Part shown: in pieces, positions 44,181-52,814 of the stretch
How the letters are laid out: each line of letters begins with the position of its first letter
Numbering within the stretch: the first letter of the stretch is position 1
Assembly: GCF_001436735.1 (NCBI RefSeq)
Contig: NZ_AYZE01000015.1
Coordinates: 205,986-269,985 of the forward strand
Length of the DNA: 64,000 nt
Source: Liquorilactobacillus cacaonum DSM 21116
Lineage (GTDB): Bacteria; Bacillota; Bacilli; Lactobacillales; Lactobacillaceae
Direction of reading: 5' to 3'
The notes under the pieces: generated by a model
Databases searched by the model: none
What the model was told of the DNA's origin: nothing
The model's input: the letters and a program-made list of their open reading frames with translations, nothing else
Position numbers and translations under genes: made by a program

Positions 44181-45515
44181 GTGAGTAAAGCTATTAATCA
44201 TCAACAATTATCAAAATTCAAAAATTCTCTTGAAAATCGTCCTGAACACAAAGTTCTTGAACGAGCAGTGACAAAAAACGGAATTTACTCAACTTCCGCA
44301 GACTATCGATCAGAAGTTAACATGGCTCCTGTATTCTCAATTGATTTAGATACAGGTGATGTTGCAAATCAAAAACAATCAGGACGTTGTTGGATGTTTG
44401 CCGCATTAAATACAATGCGTCATGATATGAAAAACAAATTTAATGTTACAAAAGACTTTGAATTGTCGCAAAATTACACATTTTTCTGGGATAAACTCGA
44501 AAAAGCAAATTATTTTTACGAAAATGTAATTGCTACAGCAACTTTACCTACATCAGACCGTAAAGTTTCCTTCTTAATGACTACCCCACAACAAGATGGT
44601 GGTCAATGGGACATGATTGTCGCAATTATTGAAAAATATGGAGTTGTTCCTCAATCTGTAATGCCAGAAACTTTTAATTCTTCAGCTTCACGTGAGTTCA
44701 ATAGTACATTCAATTTAAAACTACGCAAAGATGCCGTAACATTACGTAATTTAGTTGCTCAAAATGCTTCTGAAGAAGATATTGCGGATACTAAGGAAAA
44801 AATGTTAGATGATGCTTATCGTATGTTAGCATATAGCTTTGGCGAGCCACCTACACATTTTGACTTTGAATATCGTGATTCCGACAAAAACTACCACATT
44901 GATCGCAATATAACACCAGTTGATTTCTTCAATAAATACGTTGGTTGGGACTTAGATGACTATGTTTCTATTATTAATGGGCCAACTGTGGACAAGCCTT
45001 ATAATCATATGTATACAGTCGAAATGCTTGGTAATGTTGTTGCAGGACGTCAAGTACGTCATCTAAATGTTAATATGGAAACATTCCGTGACGTTGCAAT
45101 CAAACAACTTCAAAATGGTGAAAGTGTTTGGTTCGGTTGTGATGTTGGGCAATCATCAGATCGTCAAAAAGGTATCATGGATACAGAGTTATATCATAAA
45201 GATGAAATATTTGATATTGACTTAAATATTTCAAAAGCTGAACGCCTTGATTATGGTGAAAGCTTGATGACGCATGCCATGGTTCTAACCGGTGTTGATT
45301 TAGTTGATGGAAAATCAACCAAATGGAAGGTTGAAAACTCATGGGGTAAGAAAGTCGGGACAAATGGCTTTTTTGTAATGAGTAATGACTGGATGAATGA
45401 ATATTGCTATCAAGTTGTTGTTAATAAGAAGTTCTTACCTGAAGAATTGCAAGAAGTTCTTAAAGAAGAGCCAAAGGTCCTTGCTCCTTGGGATCCAATG
45501 GGCGCTTTAGCTTAA
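44181..45515 (+). CDS. pepC: Cysteine aminopeptidase C (bleomycin hydrolase family)
   Basis: A 444-residue papain-fold peptidase (C1B). The catalytic Cys is in QKQSGRCWMFAALNTMRHD (Cys70), the His in SLMTHAMVLTGVDLV and the Asn in KWKVENSWGKK. The C-terminus (MGALA) is the tail that plugs the active site in hexameric family members and sets aminopeptidase specificity. It is a cytoplasmic enzyme of peptide use in lactic acid bacteria. It starts with GTG behind AAGGAG. Confidence 0.96.
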   Translation: MSKAINHQQLSKFKNSLENRPEHKVLERAVTKNGIYSTSADYRSEVNMAPVFSIDLDTGDVANQKQSGRCWMFAALNTMRHDMKNKFNVTKDFELSQNYTFFWDKLEKANYFYENVIATATLPTSDRKVSFLMTTPQQDGGQWDMIVAIIEKYGVVPQSVMPETFNSSASREFNSTFNLKLRKDAVTLRNLVAQNASEEDIADTKEKMLDDAYRMLAYSFGEPPTHFDFEYRDSDKNYHIDRNITPVDFFNKYVGWDLDDYVSIINGPTVDKPYNHMYTVEMLGNVVAGRQVRHLNVNMETFRDVAIKQLQNGESVWFGCDVGQSSDRQKGIMDTELYHKDEIFDIDLNISKAERLDYGESLMTHAMVLTGVDLVDGKSTKWKVENSWGKKVGTNGFFVMSNDWMNEYCYQVVVNKKFLPEELQEVLKEEPKVLAPWDPMGALA

Positions 45516-45613
45516 TGCTACTCGTATTTGTTAACTACAATAATTTTAAAATCAAAGTTTGATAGACGTCAACAAAATGATTACATTTATTAAACTTAGC
45601 ATTTTATAACCTA

Positions 45614-45662
45614 CAAAAAAAAGGATTAGTTCAGAATGTAAATTCTAGTCTAATCCTTTTTT
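45614..45662. terminator. Terminator between pepC and gpmA-like gene
   Basis: AAAAAAAGGATTAG/CTAATCCTTTTTT outer stem with an inner CAGAAT/ATTCTAG helix; convergent genes and tracts on both sides make it bidirectional. Confidence 0.9.
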
Positions 45663-45691
45663 GCACATATAAATGTTCCTCAAACCCAAAA

Positions 45692-46366
45692 TTATCTAAG
45701 CTCTTTTTTCTTTATTATTTCTAAGGCATCATTTAAGTCATAAACAATAGGCACCGCATTTTCGACTTCTACGCCGTCAATCATCACATCACTTATTCCT
45801 TCAATATACTTTATTAATGCACGCAATGTACTTCCATGCGCCACAATGATTATATTTTTTTGATGGAGAAGTTTAGGTGCTATTTTATCTAACCAATATG
45901 GAATTATTCTATTTGATGCATCTTCGAGACTTTCAGCTAAAGGTAAAATCGTCTCAGGGTACATCGCGTATCTTCTATCTTTATCTGGTTCACTCATTTT
46001 GGGTGGAACAGTTGTATAACTCCTACGCCATAAAGCAACTTCTTTTTCACCATAAATCTTTCTTGTCCATTGCTTGTTTAGGCCCCTTAAAGCTCCATAA
46101 TGCCGCTCATTTAATCGCCATGTCTTATTTATTGCTACATCGTTTTGATTTATACAATTAAGTATAATATTAGAAGTTTTAATTGCACGTGAAAGAAGCG
46201 ACGTATGCAATTCCGAAAAAATAATGTTTTCTTGTCTTAGCAGTTCACCAGCTTTAATTGCTTGTTGTTCACCTGTATTCGTTAAAGGTGAGTCTGACCA
46301 ACCTGTATATTCATTTGCCAAATTTGCAGTACTTTGTCCATGTCTTAGTAAGACTAACCTAACCAT
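45692..46366 (-). CDS. gpmA: 2,3-bisphosphoglycerate-dependent phosphoglycerate mutase
   Basis: A 224-residue histidine-phosphatase-fold protein: LVLLRHGQSTANLANEYTGWSDSPLT (catalytic RHG His), TSLLSRAIKTSNIIL, LNERHYGALRGLNK and the second His in VAHGSTLRALIKYIEG. All catalytic residues of dPGM are present. It is slightly short compared with the usual 228-250. Whether it is the main glycolytic mutase or a paralogue is not decided by the sequence. GAGGAGG precedes the ATG. Confidence 0.88.
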   Translation of the reverse strand: MVRLVLLRHGQSTANLANEYTGWSDSPLTNTGEQQAIKAGELLRQENIIFSELHTSLLSRAIKTSNIILNCINQNDVAINKTWRLNERHYGALRGLNKQWTRKIYGEKEVALWRRSYTTVPPKMSEPDKDRRYAMYPETILPLAESLEDASNRIIPYWLDKIAPKLLHQKNIIIVAHGSTLRALIKYIEGISDVMIDGVEVENAVPIVYDLNDALEIIKKKELR

Positions 46367-46690
46367 TTTTTTACCTCCTCAATCAAAACTATCTAACTTC
46401 ATTTTAACATATTCAACATTATGTATTTTAAGAATAGTCAAAAGTTCAATAATTGCTTTAATACTCGAACAGTTTCTCTCCACAGGTTTGAAGATACCCA
46501 ACTTCTCTAGGAACCATACCTTTTTTTGATTAGTACTTCCATTCCACTAAATCCAATCATTTTTATCATTTAATATTAAACATAGCATATGCACTAAAAT
46601 GCACTAGAAAAAGATAGGTTATTAAAAGCAACCTATCTTTTTTCCAAAATTCATAATATTTTTATGTTCAAATGCCAAATTCTCGTAATT
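46367..46690. other. Intergenic stretch of 324 bp
   Basis: It contains the likely promoter of the gpmA-like gene near 46390-46440 (TTAAAAT -10 on the minus strand) and the NlpC/P60 terminator (46606-46643). The middle part has no reading frame or RNA motif that I can support. Confidence 0.6.
46606..46643. terminator. Terminator downstream of the NlpC/P60 gene
   Basis: AAAAAGATAGGTT/AACCTATCTTTTTT stem with a 9-nt loop, A and T tracts on both sides. Confidence 0.88.
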
Positions 46691-47812
46691 TTAATTTAAA
46701 CGTCCTGCAAACGATGGAGCATATGTTGCAATTGAACCAACTCTAACAGTTTCACCTGTTCTAGGAGCATGTACATACTGTCCATTACCAATATAGATTG
46801 CTACATGATCTGAATGACCCTTGCTACCCCAAAATAATAAGTCACCCGGTTGTGCTTGCGACACAGATTCATATGTAACGTATCCTTCTTGCGCTATCGT
46901 ATTATGTGGTAAAGATATTCCAAACTTTGCATAAACATATGCAGTTAACCCAGAACAATCCATCCCTGACAAGCTCTCCCCACCCCATACATATGGAATG
47001 TTAAGTTTTGTCAATGAGAGAGCTGCTGCAACGACTGAGCTTGTATCAACACTTGCACTTGATAAAGAAGAAGCTGAACTGCTTGCTGAGTAAGCAGTCT
47101 GCGTAACCGTTGCAGTATTACTTGCATTAGTTAATGTTGTTGCAGTTTTTGTTGCTGTAGCTAATGCCTTTGTTGCTGCTTCAGAACTTTTAGCAGATTT
47201 AACTGCTGCTGCTGCTTTTTGGGCTGTCGCTAAAGCTTCTTCAGCTTGCTTCTTTGCTGCATCTTCTTTTGCTTTCTTAACTTGTAATTGGACCTTTTGC
47301 ACTGCTAAGTCAGCCATATCATTTCTTAATTTTACACTGGTTTCCTTTTGAGCATCAACTGATTGGTCAACTTGCTTTTTGTCAGCTGCCACTTTCTCTT
47401 GATCACTTTTTTGTTCTTGTAATGTTTGATTATTTGCCTCAACCATCGTTGCAACAGTTGCAACACGATCAATTGCATCACTAAAACTTTTGGAATCAGT
47501 CAAAAATTCGATAATGCTTCCAGTATTATTTTGTTGTGCTGATCTTGCCTGCTGAGCCAAATGCGTTTTTCTAGCATTAATATTCTTTGTCAATGTAGCA
47601 ATTTCAACAGAATCCGTATACTGCTGATCCTGCAATTTTGAAAGTTTCTTTTGACTTTCATCCACCAATTTTTGTGTATCCGAAATCTTCTGGTTAACCT
47701 GATTAATTTGTGTTGCGGTATCTGAGGCTGATACTGCTGTTGCCCCAAGACCAATAATTGTAGCAAGTGATGCAACTACTAGTACAGTTTTCGAAAATAA
47801 ATTGAGTTCCAC
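46691..47812 (-). CDS. Secreted NlpC/P60 peptidoglycan hydrolase
   Basis: A protein of about 373 residues. It has a signal peptide (FSKTVLVVASLATIIGLGATAVSAS), a long coiled coil of PcsB type (about 35-195, with a QQ/KK-rich heptad pattern) and an Ala/Ser/Thr-rich linker (about 195-260). The C-terminal NlpC/P60 domain has catalytic Cys in GMDCSGLTAYVYAKF and His in DHVAIYIGNGQYVHAPRTG. It cleaves peptide stems in the wall, probably for daughter-cell separation. I prefer the GTG at 47810-47812 (9 nt after GAGG) over an ATG two codons earlier. A WalR-type box lies upstream. Confidence 0.92.
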   Translation of the reverse strand: MELNLFSKTVLVVASLATIIGLGATAVSASDTATQINQVNQKISDTQKLVDESQKKLSKLQDQQYTDSVEIATLTKNINARKTHLAQQARSAQQNNTGSIIEFLTDSKSFSDAIDRVATVATMVEANNQTLQEQKSDQEKVAADKKQVDQSVDAQKETSVKLRNDMADLAVQKVQLQVKKAKEDAAKKQAEEALATAQKAAAAVKSAKSSEAATKALATATKTATTLTNASNTATVTQTAYSASSSASSLSSASVDTSSVVAAALSLTKLNIPYVWGGESLSGMDCSGLTAYVYAKFGISLPHNTIAQEGYVTYESVSQAQPGDLLFWGSKGHSDHVAIYIGNGQYVHAPRTGETVRVGSIATYAPSFAGRLN

Positions 47813-47882
47813 TGACATACACCTCTGACATTTGAGTATTTACAAGTTTTTATTTTTTGAATTTAATTTAACTACGAGATTA

Positions 47883-47927
47883 ATTTTACCATGTTCGCGC
47901 AATAGTGAGCATTACATTCTATTTACA
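47883..47927 (-). promoter_or_regulatory. WalR-type box and -10 of the NlpC/P60 gene
   Basis: On the minus strand TGTAAA-TAGAA-TGTAAT (47911-47927) matches the WalR (YycF) consensus TGTWAH-N5-TGTWAH exactly. TAAAAT (47883-47888) follows 22 bp downstream as -10, so the box overlaps the -35 position, as in known WalR-activated wall hydrolase genes. Confidence 0.65.
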
Positions 47928-48102
47928 AAAAAAGTGCTTTAATAGCGTTTTTAGCTACTATTGTTACATTAGTATTGCAAAAGTTACAATCTACCTTCAC
48001 AAGTAATCGTCTACTTTTTTCTCTGTTTTTTTGATATTTTATAAATTTAATTGCATTAAAAATGCATAACGGGTTTTATAGTAGACTTTTTTACAATAAA
48101 AT

Positions 48103-48155
48103 AAAAAAAGAAGGTTCTCTATAGTTGCTTTTTTGCAACAATTACCTTCTTTTTT
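48103..48155. terminator. Terminator downstream of the EamA transporter gene
   Basis: Outer stem AAAAAAGAAGGT/ACCTTCTTTTTT with an inner GTTGC-TTTTTT-GCAAC hairpin. Confidence 0.88.
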
Positions 48156-48179
48156 GAAATGATTTGTAATAATACACCA

Positions 48180-49130
48180 TTATTTGGGGATAATTACTTC
48201 TTCTTTAGCACGATTTCCTATAAACGTAACTACAGATCCCAAAAGAATTATTATTATCCCAATAATTGTTAATGTTGTAATCTTTTCACCAATTAAAATC
48301 GCTGCTAAAATGGGTGCTAACCCTGGTTTTATGAAAAATACTAATGATGCAGTTGAAACATTTGATTTTTCCATCGCAAGAAAATAAAAGGCGAAACCCC
48401 CACCTGTAACACAAACGCCTAAGTAAAGTAACATTGGTAAAGAGGCAATTGTTATATGCTGTAATATCGGCAAATTTTGAAAAGTCTTTAAACTAGGAAT
48501 ACTCCCCAAGTAATTCGCTATTAAAGGTATATGCGTAACTAGGGAAAGCACTAATAATTCAATAGTACCTGCAATAAACGTATAGCAAGTCATCACAATT
48601 CCATTCAGTCCCTGTTTTGTAGATCCATATCTAGAAATAATTGAATAAAATCCGAATGTAACTGCTGCTAAAAGCCCAAAAACAATTCCTAATGGCCTTG
48701 TTAAATGCAATGGATCTATAATGACAAGAAGACCTATAATTGATATTGTTACCGCAATTAAATTTGCTCTTCCTAATCTTTCTCTTAGAATTAAGAACGC
48801 AAATATTAATGCAAATACTGGATTACAACTAAACAAAACTGCTACTGTTGATGCTTTAGTTGCTACAACAGCTAACTGAAACAATGACATACTAATAATT
48901 ACACACAGAAAGCCTGTTAAGAAAAAAAGATGCCAATCCTTTTTACCTAATTTTCTCCCAGTTGCTTTCAAAGCCTTATTTGCAAATGGTAATAACACCA
49001 AAGCCCCAATGAAAAAACGAATAAGGTTTAATTGAATTGGATTAAAAGTTGCCCCGGCTACTTTCAAGGCAATTTCCATTGAACTAAACATAAACGTCGA
49101 TATCAAAACATAAACTATCGTTTTTTTCAC
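48180..49130 (-). CDS. EamA-family (DMT) transporter
   Basis: A 316-residue membrane protein with ten predicted helices in two five-helix repeats (STFMFSSMEIALKVAG ... RFFIGALVLLPFANKAL, then LVFFIKPGLAPILAAILIGEKITTLTIIGIIIILLGS). This is the RhaT/EamA drug-metabolite fold. Substrate unknown. It follows the AEC-type permease gene by 16 bp, so the two transporters probably form an operon. Confidence 0.88.
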   Translation of the reverse strand: MKKTIVYVLISTFMFSSMEIALKVAGATFNPIQLNLIRFFIGALVLLPFANKALKATGRKLGKKDWHLFFLTGFLCVIISMSLFQLAVVATKASTVAVLFSCNPVFALIFAFLILRERLGRANLIAVTISIIGLLVIIDPLHLTRPLGIVFGLLAAVTFGFYSIISRYGSTKQGLNGIVMTCYTFIAGTIELLVLSLVTHIPLIANYLGSIPSLKTFQNLPILQHITIASLPMLLYLGVCVTGGGFAFYFLAMEKSNVSTASLVFFIKPGLAPILAAILIGEKITTLTIIGIIIILLGSVVTFIGNRAKEEVIIPK

Positions 49131-49146
49131 AATTATCCCTCTTTTT

Positions 49147-50091
49147 TTAAATACTCTGCGTAATCAACATTAGAATTGGTACAATGACAAGCGACATTAA
49201 AGTCGTTTCAGTAACCATTACAGCAGCATAATCAGAGTCTGCTCCATATAAATTTGCAACTACAGGAGCATTCGTCATTACAGGCATCGCCGACTGTAAG
49301 ATAAAAACTTGTTTCATTAAAACAGGCATATCTGCTGGTATTACAAGTAACGCCATTAAAACTGGTGCAAATAAGAAACGACCTAATAATACTAAAATAT
49401 TATCCTTGTGTAAGGCAAGATGGTTAAGCCCCGCATGAGAAACAGATATTCCAATAAAAAGCATCGATAACGGAATAGTCATACTTCCTATGTAATTCAA
49501 ATCCTGATTAATAAATACTGGTAACTGCACTTTTAATAATACAAAAAGAACACCTATAAGAAATCCTAGCAATGGTGGTGAAAAAATTTTGCCCAATGCT
49601 TGTTTGAAATCAATTTTACTTTTCAATCCACCATCTCGTTGTATTAAGTAAGTCCCTAAAGTCCAAAAAATTGTAGTGTTAGCCATATAATAAATTAACA
49701 CATACGGTATGCTATCATTCCCGAAAAGCGCCTGATTAATTGGTAAGCCAACAAAAACAGTATTTGAATTGAAAAACATTGACGAAAAAAGACCGGCGTG
49801 GCTTTTGCGAATTCTAAATACCTTCACGATTGCAAAAGAAATTGCCATCAAAATAACCATTGAAATAATTGGAAATCTTAAATCTGGTAACATTTTTTCC
49901 AAATCACTTGCAGTAAACTTACCTAAGATTGTCACCACCATATAACAAGGTAATGCAATTTGAGTAACCAATTTGGCAATCAATTTAGTTGCTTTTTCAT
50001 TAAACCAACCCCGTTCAGCTAAAATATAACCTAAAACTATCATCACTAGTATTACCAAAACGCCGGAAATACTGTGCTCGAAAACTTTCAT
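49147..50091 (-). CDS. AEC-family permease (malate/auxin efflux carrier type)
   Basis: A protein of about 314 residues with ten helices: VFEHSISGVLVILVMIVLGYILAERGWFNEKATKLIAKLVTQIALPCYM, SMFFNSNTVFVGLPINQALFG and MPVMTNAPVVANLYGADSDYAAVMVTETTLMSLVIVPILM. The NTVFVGLP and final N/V-rich crossing motifs are typical of the AEC family, which carries organic acids. I chose ATG 50089-50091 after AGAAAGAGATGAGAAT. It is upstream of, and probably co-transcribed with, the EamA gene. Confidence 0.87.
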   Translation of the reverse strand: MKVFEHSISGVLVILVMIVLGYILAERGWFNEKATKLIAKLVTQIALPCYMVVTILGKFTASDLEKMLPDLRFPIISMVILMAISFAIVKVFRIRKSHAGLFSSMFFNSNTVFVGLPINQALFGNDSIPYVLIYYMANTTIFWTLGTYLIQRDGGLKSKIDFKQALGKIFSPPLLGFLIGVLFVLLKVQLPVFINQDLNYIGSMTIPLSMLFIGISVSHAGLNHLALHKDNILVLLGRFLFAPVLMALLVIPADMPVLMKQVFILQSAMPVMTNAPVVANLYGADSDYAAVMVTETTLMSLVIVPILMLITQSI

Positions 50092-50240
50092 ATTCTCATC
50101 TCTTTCTCTTGATTCTTTCATTTATAAACATTCATCAGTATATCACAGTTCATAAAAAAGTTTTCTACGTATTTTTATTATGTTATCTCCATTTCAATGG
50201 TCAACATAGTTTAAAAAAAATTTAATTTTATTTTAAGCTA

Positions 50241-50268
50241 TTCAATAGATAGCTCATAGTAGTATAAT
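50241..50268 (+). promoter_or_regulatory. Promoter of the LCP gene
   Basis: TTCAAT (50241-50246), a 16-bp spacer and TATAAT (50263-50268), 31 bp before the start codon. Confidence 0.6.
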
Positions 50269-50298
50269 TCATTTAATAACGTCGATTAAGGAGTTACT

Positions 50299-51423
50299 AT
50301 GAATAACAACAAAAAAGATTTTAACGATGCGCCTCCATTAAGAAGAAGCGAAGAAAATCATAGCCATCGAAAGCAGAGCGCTCATAAAAAAAGAAAAATA
50401 CTAAGTCTAATTGGTTTAATTATTGTATTAGTTTCTTTTTACGGAGTTGGTGCATATGCATATAGTTTATTAGGTGCAGCCAAGCAGACGATTGGAAAGA
50501 CCTATCAGAAAACTACCGTTAAAAAGTTACGAAATGTCTCTCAAGTTTTAAAATCTAAAAAACCAGTTTCAATCTTACTGCTTGGAACTGATACAGGTGA
50601 TTTAGGACGGACTGATAAGGGTCGGACTGATACGATGATTGTGGCTACAATCAATCCTAAAACAAAACGTGCTACATTAACAAGTATTCCTCGTGATACA
50701 CAAGTTAAAGTCACGGGCTCATCCAATACTTATGATAAGATTAATTCAGCTTATACAATTGGTGGAACCTCAGCAGCAATTTCAACAGTGCAAAATACCC
50801 TTCATATTCCAATCGATTTTTATTTATTAGTAAACATGGGTGGTTTAGCAAAATTAGTCAATGCTGTTGGTGGAGTTTCAATTGATCCCTTACTTACTTT
50901 CCATTATAGCTATGCTAACGTTGTAAAAGGAAAAACAGTTACTTTAAATGGTAATCAAGCGTTGGCATATTCTAGAATGCGTTATACCGATCCAGAGGGA
51001 GATTACGGGCGTCAAAAACGCCAAAAACAGGTAATAGAAGCTATTGTATCTAAACTTCTTACTGTTTCGTCAATTTCGAACTTCCAGAAGATTTTGAACA
51101 CAGTTAAAGATAATATGCAAACTGATTTAACTTTCAATGATATGATGACGATTGAAACTAATTATAAAGACGCCGCTGGTGATATTAAATCCTATGTATT
51201 ACAGGGAGAAAATGCAACAATCGGAGGATTATCTTATCAAGTAGCTACCGCAGAAGAAAAGAAGAAAATTTCTGATAAGATTAGAGCGGAACTTGATCTG
51301 AACCCCTCAACGGAAACTTTCACAGGTGAAATTTATAATAGTTCTAGTTATGGATCATACGGATCAAACTCGACTTCATATGGAAGATATTCTTCTAGCA
51401 CAAAGTCTTATTATGGTTATTAA
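50299..51423 (+). CDS. LytR-CpsA-Psr (LCP) cell-wall ligase
   Basis: A 374-residue protein with a basic N-terminus, one membrane helix (about 32-58) and an LCP domain (about 90-250): VSILLLGTDTGDLGRTDKGRTDTMIVATINPKTKRATLTSIPRDTQV and ALAYSRMRYTDPEGDYGRQKRQKQVI. LCP proteins attach teichoic acids or polysaccharides to peptidoglycan. The C-terminal tail of about 35 residues is rich in Ser, Tyr and Gly in a repeating S-Y-G pattern and is not part of the conserved domain. AAGGAG precedes the ATG. Confidence 0.92.
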   Translation: MNNNKKDFNDAPPLRRSEENHSHRKQSAHKKRKILSLIGLIIVLVSFYGVGAYAYSLLGAAKQTIGKTYQKTTVKKLRNVSQVLKSKKPVSILLLGTDTGDLGRTDKGRTDTMIVATINPKTKRATLTSIPRDTQVKVTGSSNTYDKINSAYTIGGTSAAISTVQNTLHIPIDFYLLVNMGGLAKLVNAVGGVSIDPLLTFHYSYANVVKGKTVTLNGNQALAYSRMRYTDPEGDYGRQKRQKQVIEAIVSKLLTVSSISNFQKILNTVKDNMQTDLTFNDMMTIETNYKDAAGDIKSYVLQGENATIGGLSYQVATAEEKKKISDKIRAELDLNPSTETFTGEIYNSSSYGSYGSNSTSYGRYSSSTKSYYGY

Positions 51424-51483
51424 AAAATTGGATAACTAGTATTGGTATACACAGTTTATAATTAAAGATGAATTTAGACTAAT

Positions 51484-51528
51484 AAAAGATGAGTTAAGTC
51501 AGAAATATTCTGACCTAGCTCATCTTTT
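51484..51528. terminator. Terminator between LCP gene and fabH
   Basis: AAAAGATGAGTTA and TAGCTCATCTTTT enclose a GTCAGAA-ATA-TTCTGAC inner stem. It is bidirectional for the convergent genes. Confidence 0.9.
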
Positions 51529-51558
51529 ATTTTTTTCACTCTTTTAACAAACTACCGT

Positions 51559-52542
51559 CTATAGTCTAGATAAGTCTAATAATATACTCCCGTAAGATAA
51601 TCCTCCACCAAAACCAGTAATTAGCGCAACGTGTGGCCTTTCCCCACGCTTTAAAGCACGGTCTAAGCCGATTGCAATTCCTGCAGAAGAAGTATTTCCA
51701 TAAAATTCGATATTTTTTTCAAATTTACTCAAAGGTACATTAATTCCCAGTGCAATATTTTCAATCAACCTCAAATTTGCTTGATGTGTGATTACCAATT
51801 CTAGTTCAGAGTTATCATATCCTGTTTTTTTCAATAGATTATCAATATGTTCCGGAACAATCGAGGTTACAAACTCGTAAACCGCACGACCATCTTGATA
51901 AAATGCATCCATTTTAGGATAATTATTAGTTGAAATCTCACTAATTGGAGCAATTCTACCACTGTGAATCACGTCAGGTGCGGGGCTTGACTCTAGTTTT
52001 TCCGCAATAAACATCTCATCATCAGGGTTATCACTTGCAGAAAGTAAAACACCACCTGCACCATCTCCAAAAAAAACTGCCGATGTTCGATCAGAAAAAT
52101 CCATCATTTTTGAATTAACTTCACCTGCAATTACAATTGCATTTTTATAGTTACCTTGACGCAAAAATTTTTCAGCTGTGCTCAATGCAAAGATAAATCC
52201 CGCACAAGCAACACTTATGTCAAATGAAAATGCCTTTACTGCATCAATTTTTTGTTGTACAAGTGTTGCGGTAGCTGGTGTAATCGAGTCAGGACTAATT
52301 GTTGCTACAATAATCAAATCTATTTCATTAGCAGCAATATCAGCTTCATCTAATAACTTTTTTGCAGCCTTAGCACATAGATCAGAAGTATTTTCCCCAA
52401 TAGCATATCTTCTTTCTTTAATCCCAGTATGTTTTTGAATCCACTCATCTGAGGTATCCACATAATTAGATAGCTCATCATTAGTAACTACTCTTTCCGG
52501 GACATAGTGCGCACTTGCTTTTATTTTTACTGCTTTAGGCAT
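51559..52542 (-). CDS. fabH: 3-oxoacyl-ACP synthase III (FabH)
   Basis: A 327-residue thiolase-fold enzyme with active-site Cys in VACAGFIFAL (Cys113), His in LVITHQANLRLIE and Asn in EFYGNTSSAGIAIGL: the complete FabH triad. GFGGGLSYGSILL closes the fold. It starts fatty-acid synthesis by condensing acetyl-CoA with malonyl-ACP. It is alone here, without acpP or other fab genes, so it may be a second copy or a displaced one. Confidence 0.93.
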   Translation of the reverse strand: MPKAVKIKASAHYVPERVVTNDELSNYVDTSDEWIQKHTGIKERRYAIGENTSDLCAKAAKKLLDEADIAANEIDLIIVATISPDSITPATATLVQQKIDAVKAFSFDISVACAGFIFALSTAEKFLRQGNYKNAIVIAGEVNSKMMDFSDRTSAVFFGDGAGGVLLSASDNPDDEMFIAEKLESSPAPDVIHSGRIAPISEISTNNYPKMDAFYQDGRAVYEFVTSIVPEHIDNLLKKTGYDNSELELVITHQANLRLIENIALGINVPLSKFEKNIEFYGNTSSAGIAIGLDRALKRGERPHVALITGFGGGLSYGSILLDLSRL

Positions 52543-52598
52543 TTTATTTTCTCCTGTATTTGACTTACTTGTTCAAGACCTTAACATATTTTTATGCA

Positions 52599-52643
52599 AA
52601 ACAAAGGGCTCTACCAAAATTTCTTTCGGCACAGCCCCCCTTT
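52599..52643 (-). terminator. Terminator downstream of tRNA-Leu
   Basis: GGGCTGTGCC/GGTAGAGCCC stem (one mismatch) followed by TTTGTTTTG on the minus strand. Confidence 0.75.
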
Positions 52644-52648
52644 AATGA

Positions 52649-52734
52649 TGCGGGTAAATGGATTCGAACCATCACGGGCTATAACGCCCACCAGATCCTT
52701 AGTCTGACGCGTCTGCCAATTCCGCCATACCCGC
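52649..52734 (-). tRNA. tRNA-Leu, anticodon AAG
   Basis: The acceptor GCGGGTA/TACCCGC, D-arm GGCGGAATTGGCAGACGC, anticodon stem TCAGA/TCTGG with loop CTAAGGA, a long variable arm and GGTTCGAATCC T-arm give an 86-nt class II tRNA. U33 is followed by AAG, so it reads CUU and, if A34 is deaminated, CUC and CUA. CCA is not encoded. Confidence 0.93.
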
Positions 52735-52814
52735 AACAACAAAAATAATTATACCAAGTCTAGTCCTTTAAAGCAAGTCCTTTTTATTCTTGTTGTCTTT
52801 AAATTGGCCAATAT

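Larger units (their letters stand above)
47813..48179. other. Regulatory gap upstream of the NlpC/P60 gene
   Basis: About 365 bp without a gene. It holds the leader, -10 (47883-47888) and WalR-type box (47911-47927) of the wall hydrolase, and the EamA terminator (48103-48155). A second TGTAAC...TGTAAC pair (about 47964-47991) is spaced too widely for a WalR box. Confidence 0.6.

Noticed and set aside
47964..47991. A second WalR box formed by two TGTAAC words
   Set aside because: The two words are 14 bp or more apart, not the required 5 bp.
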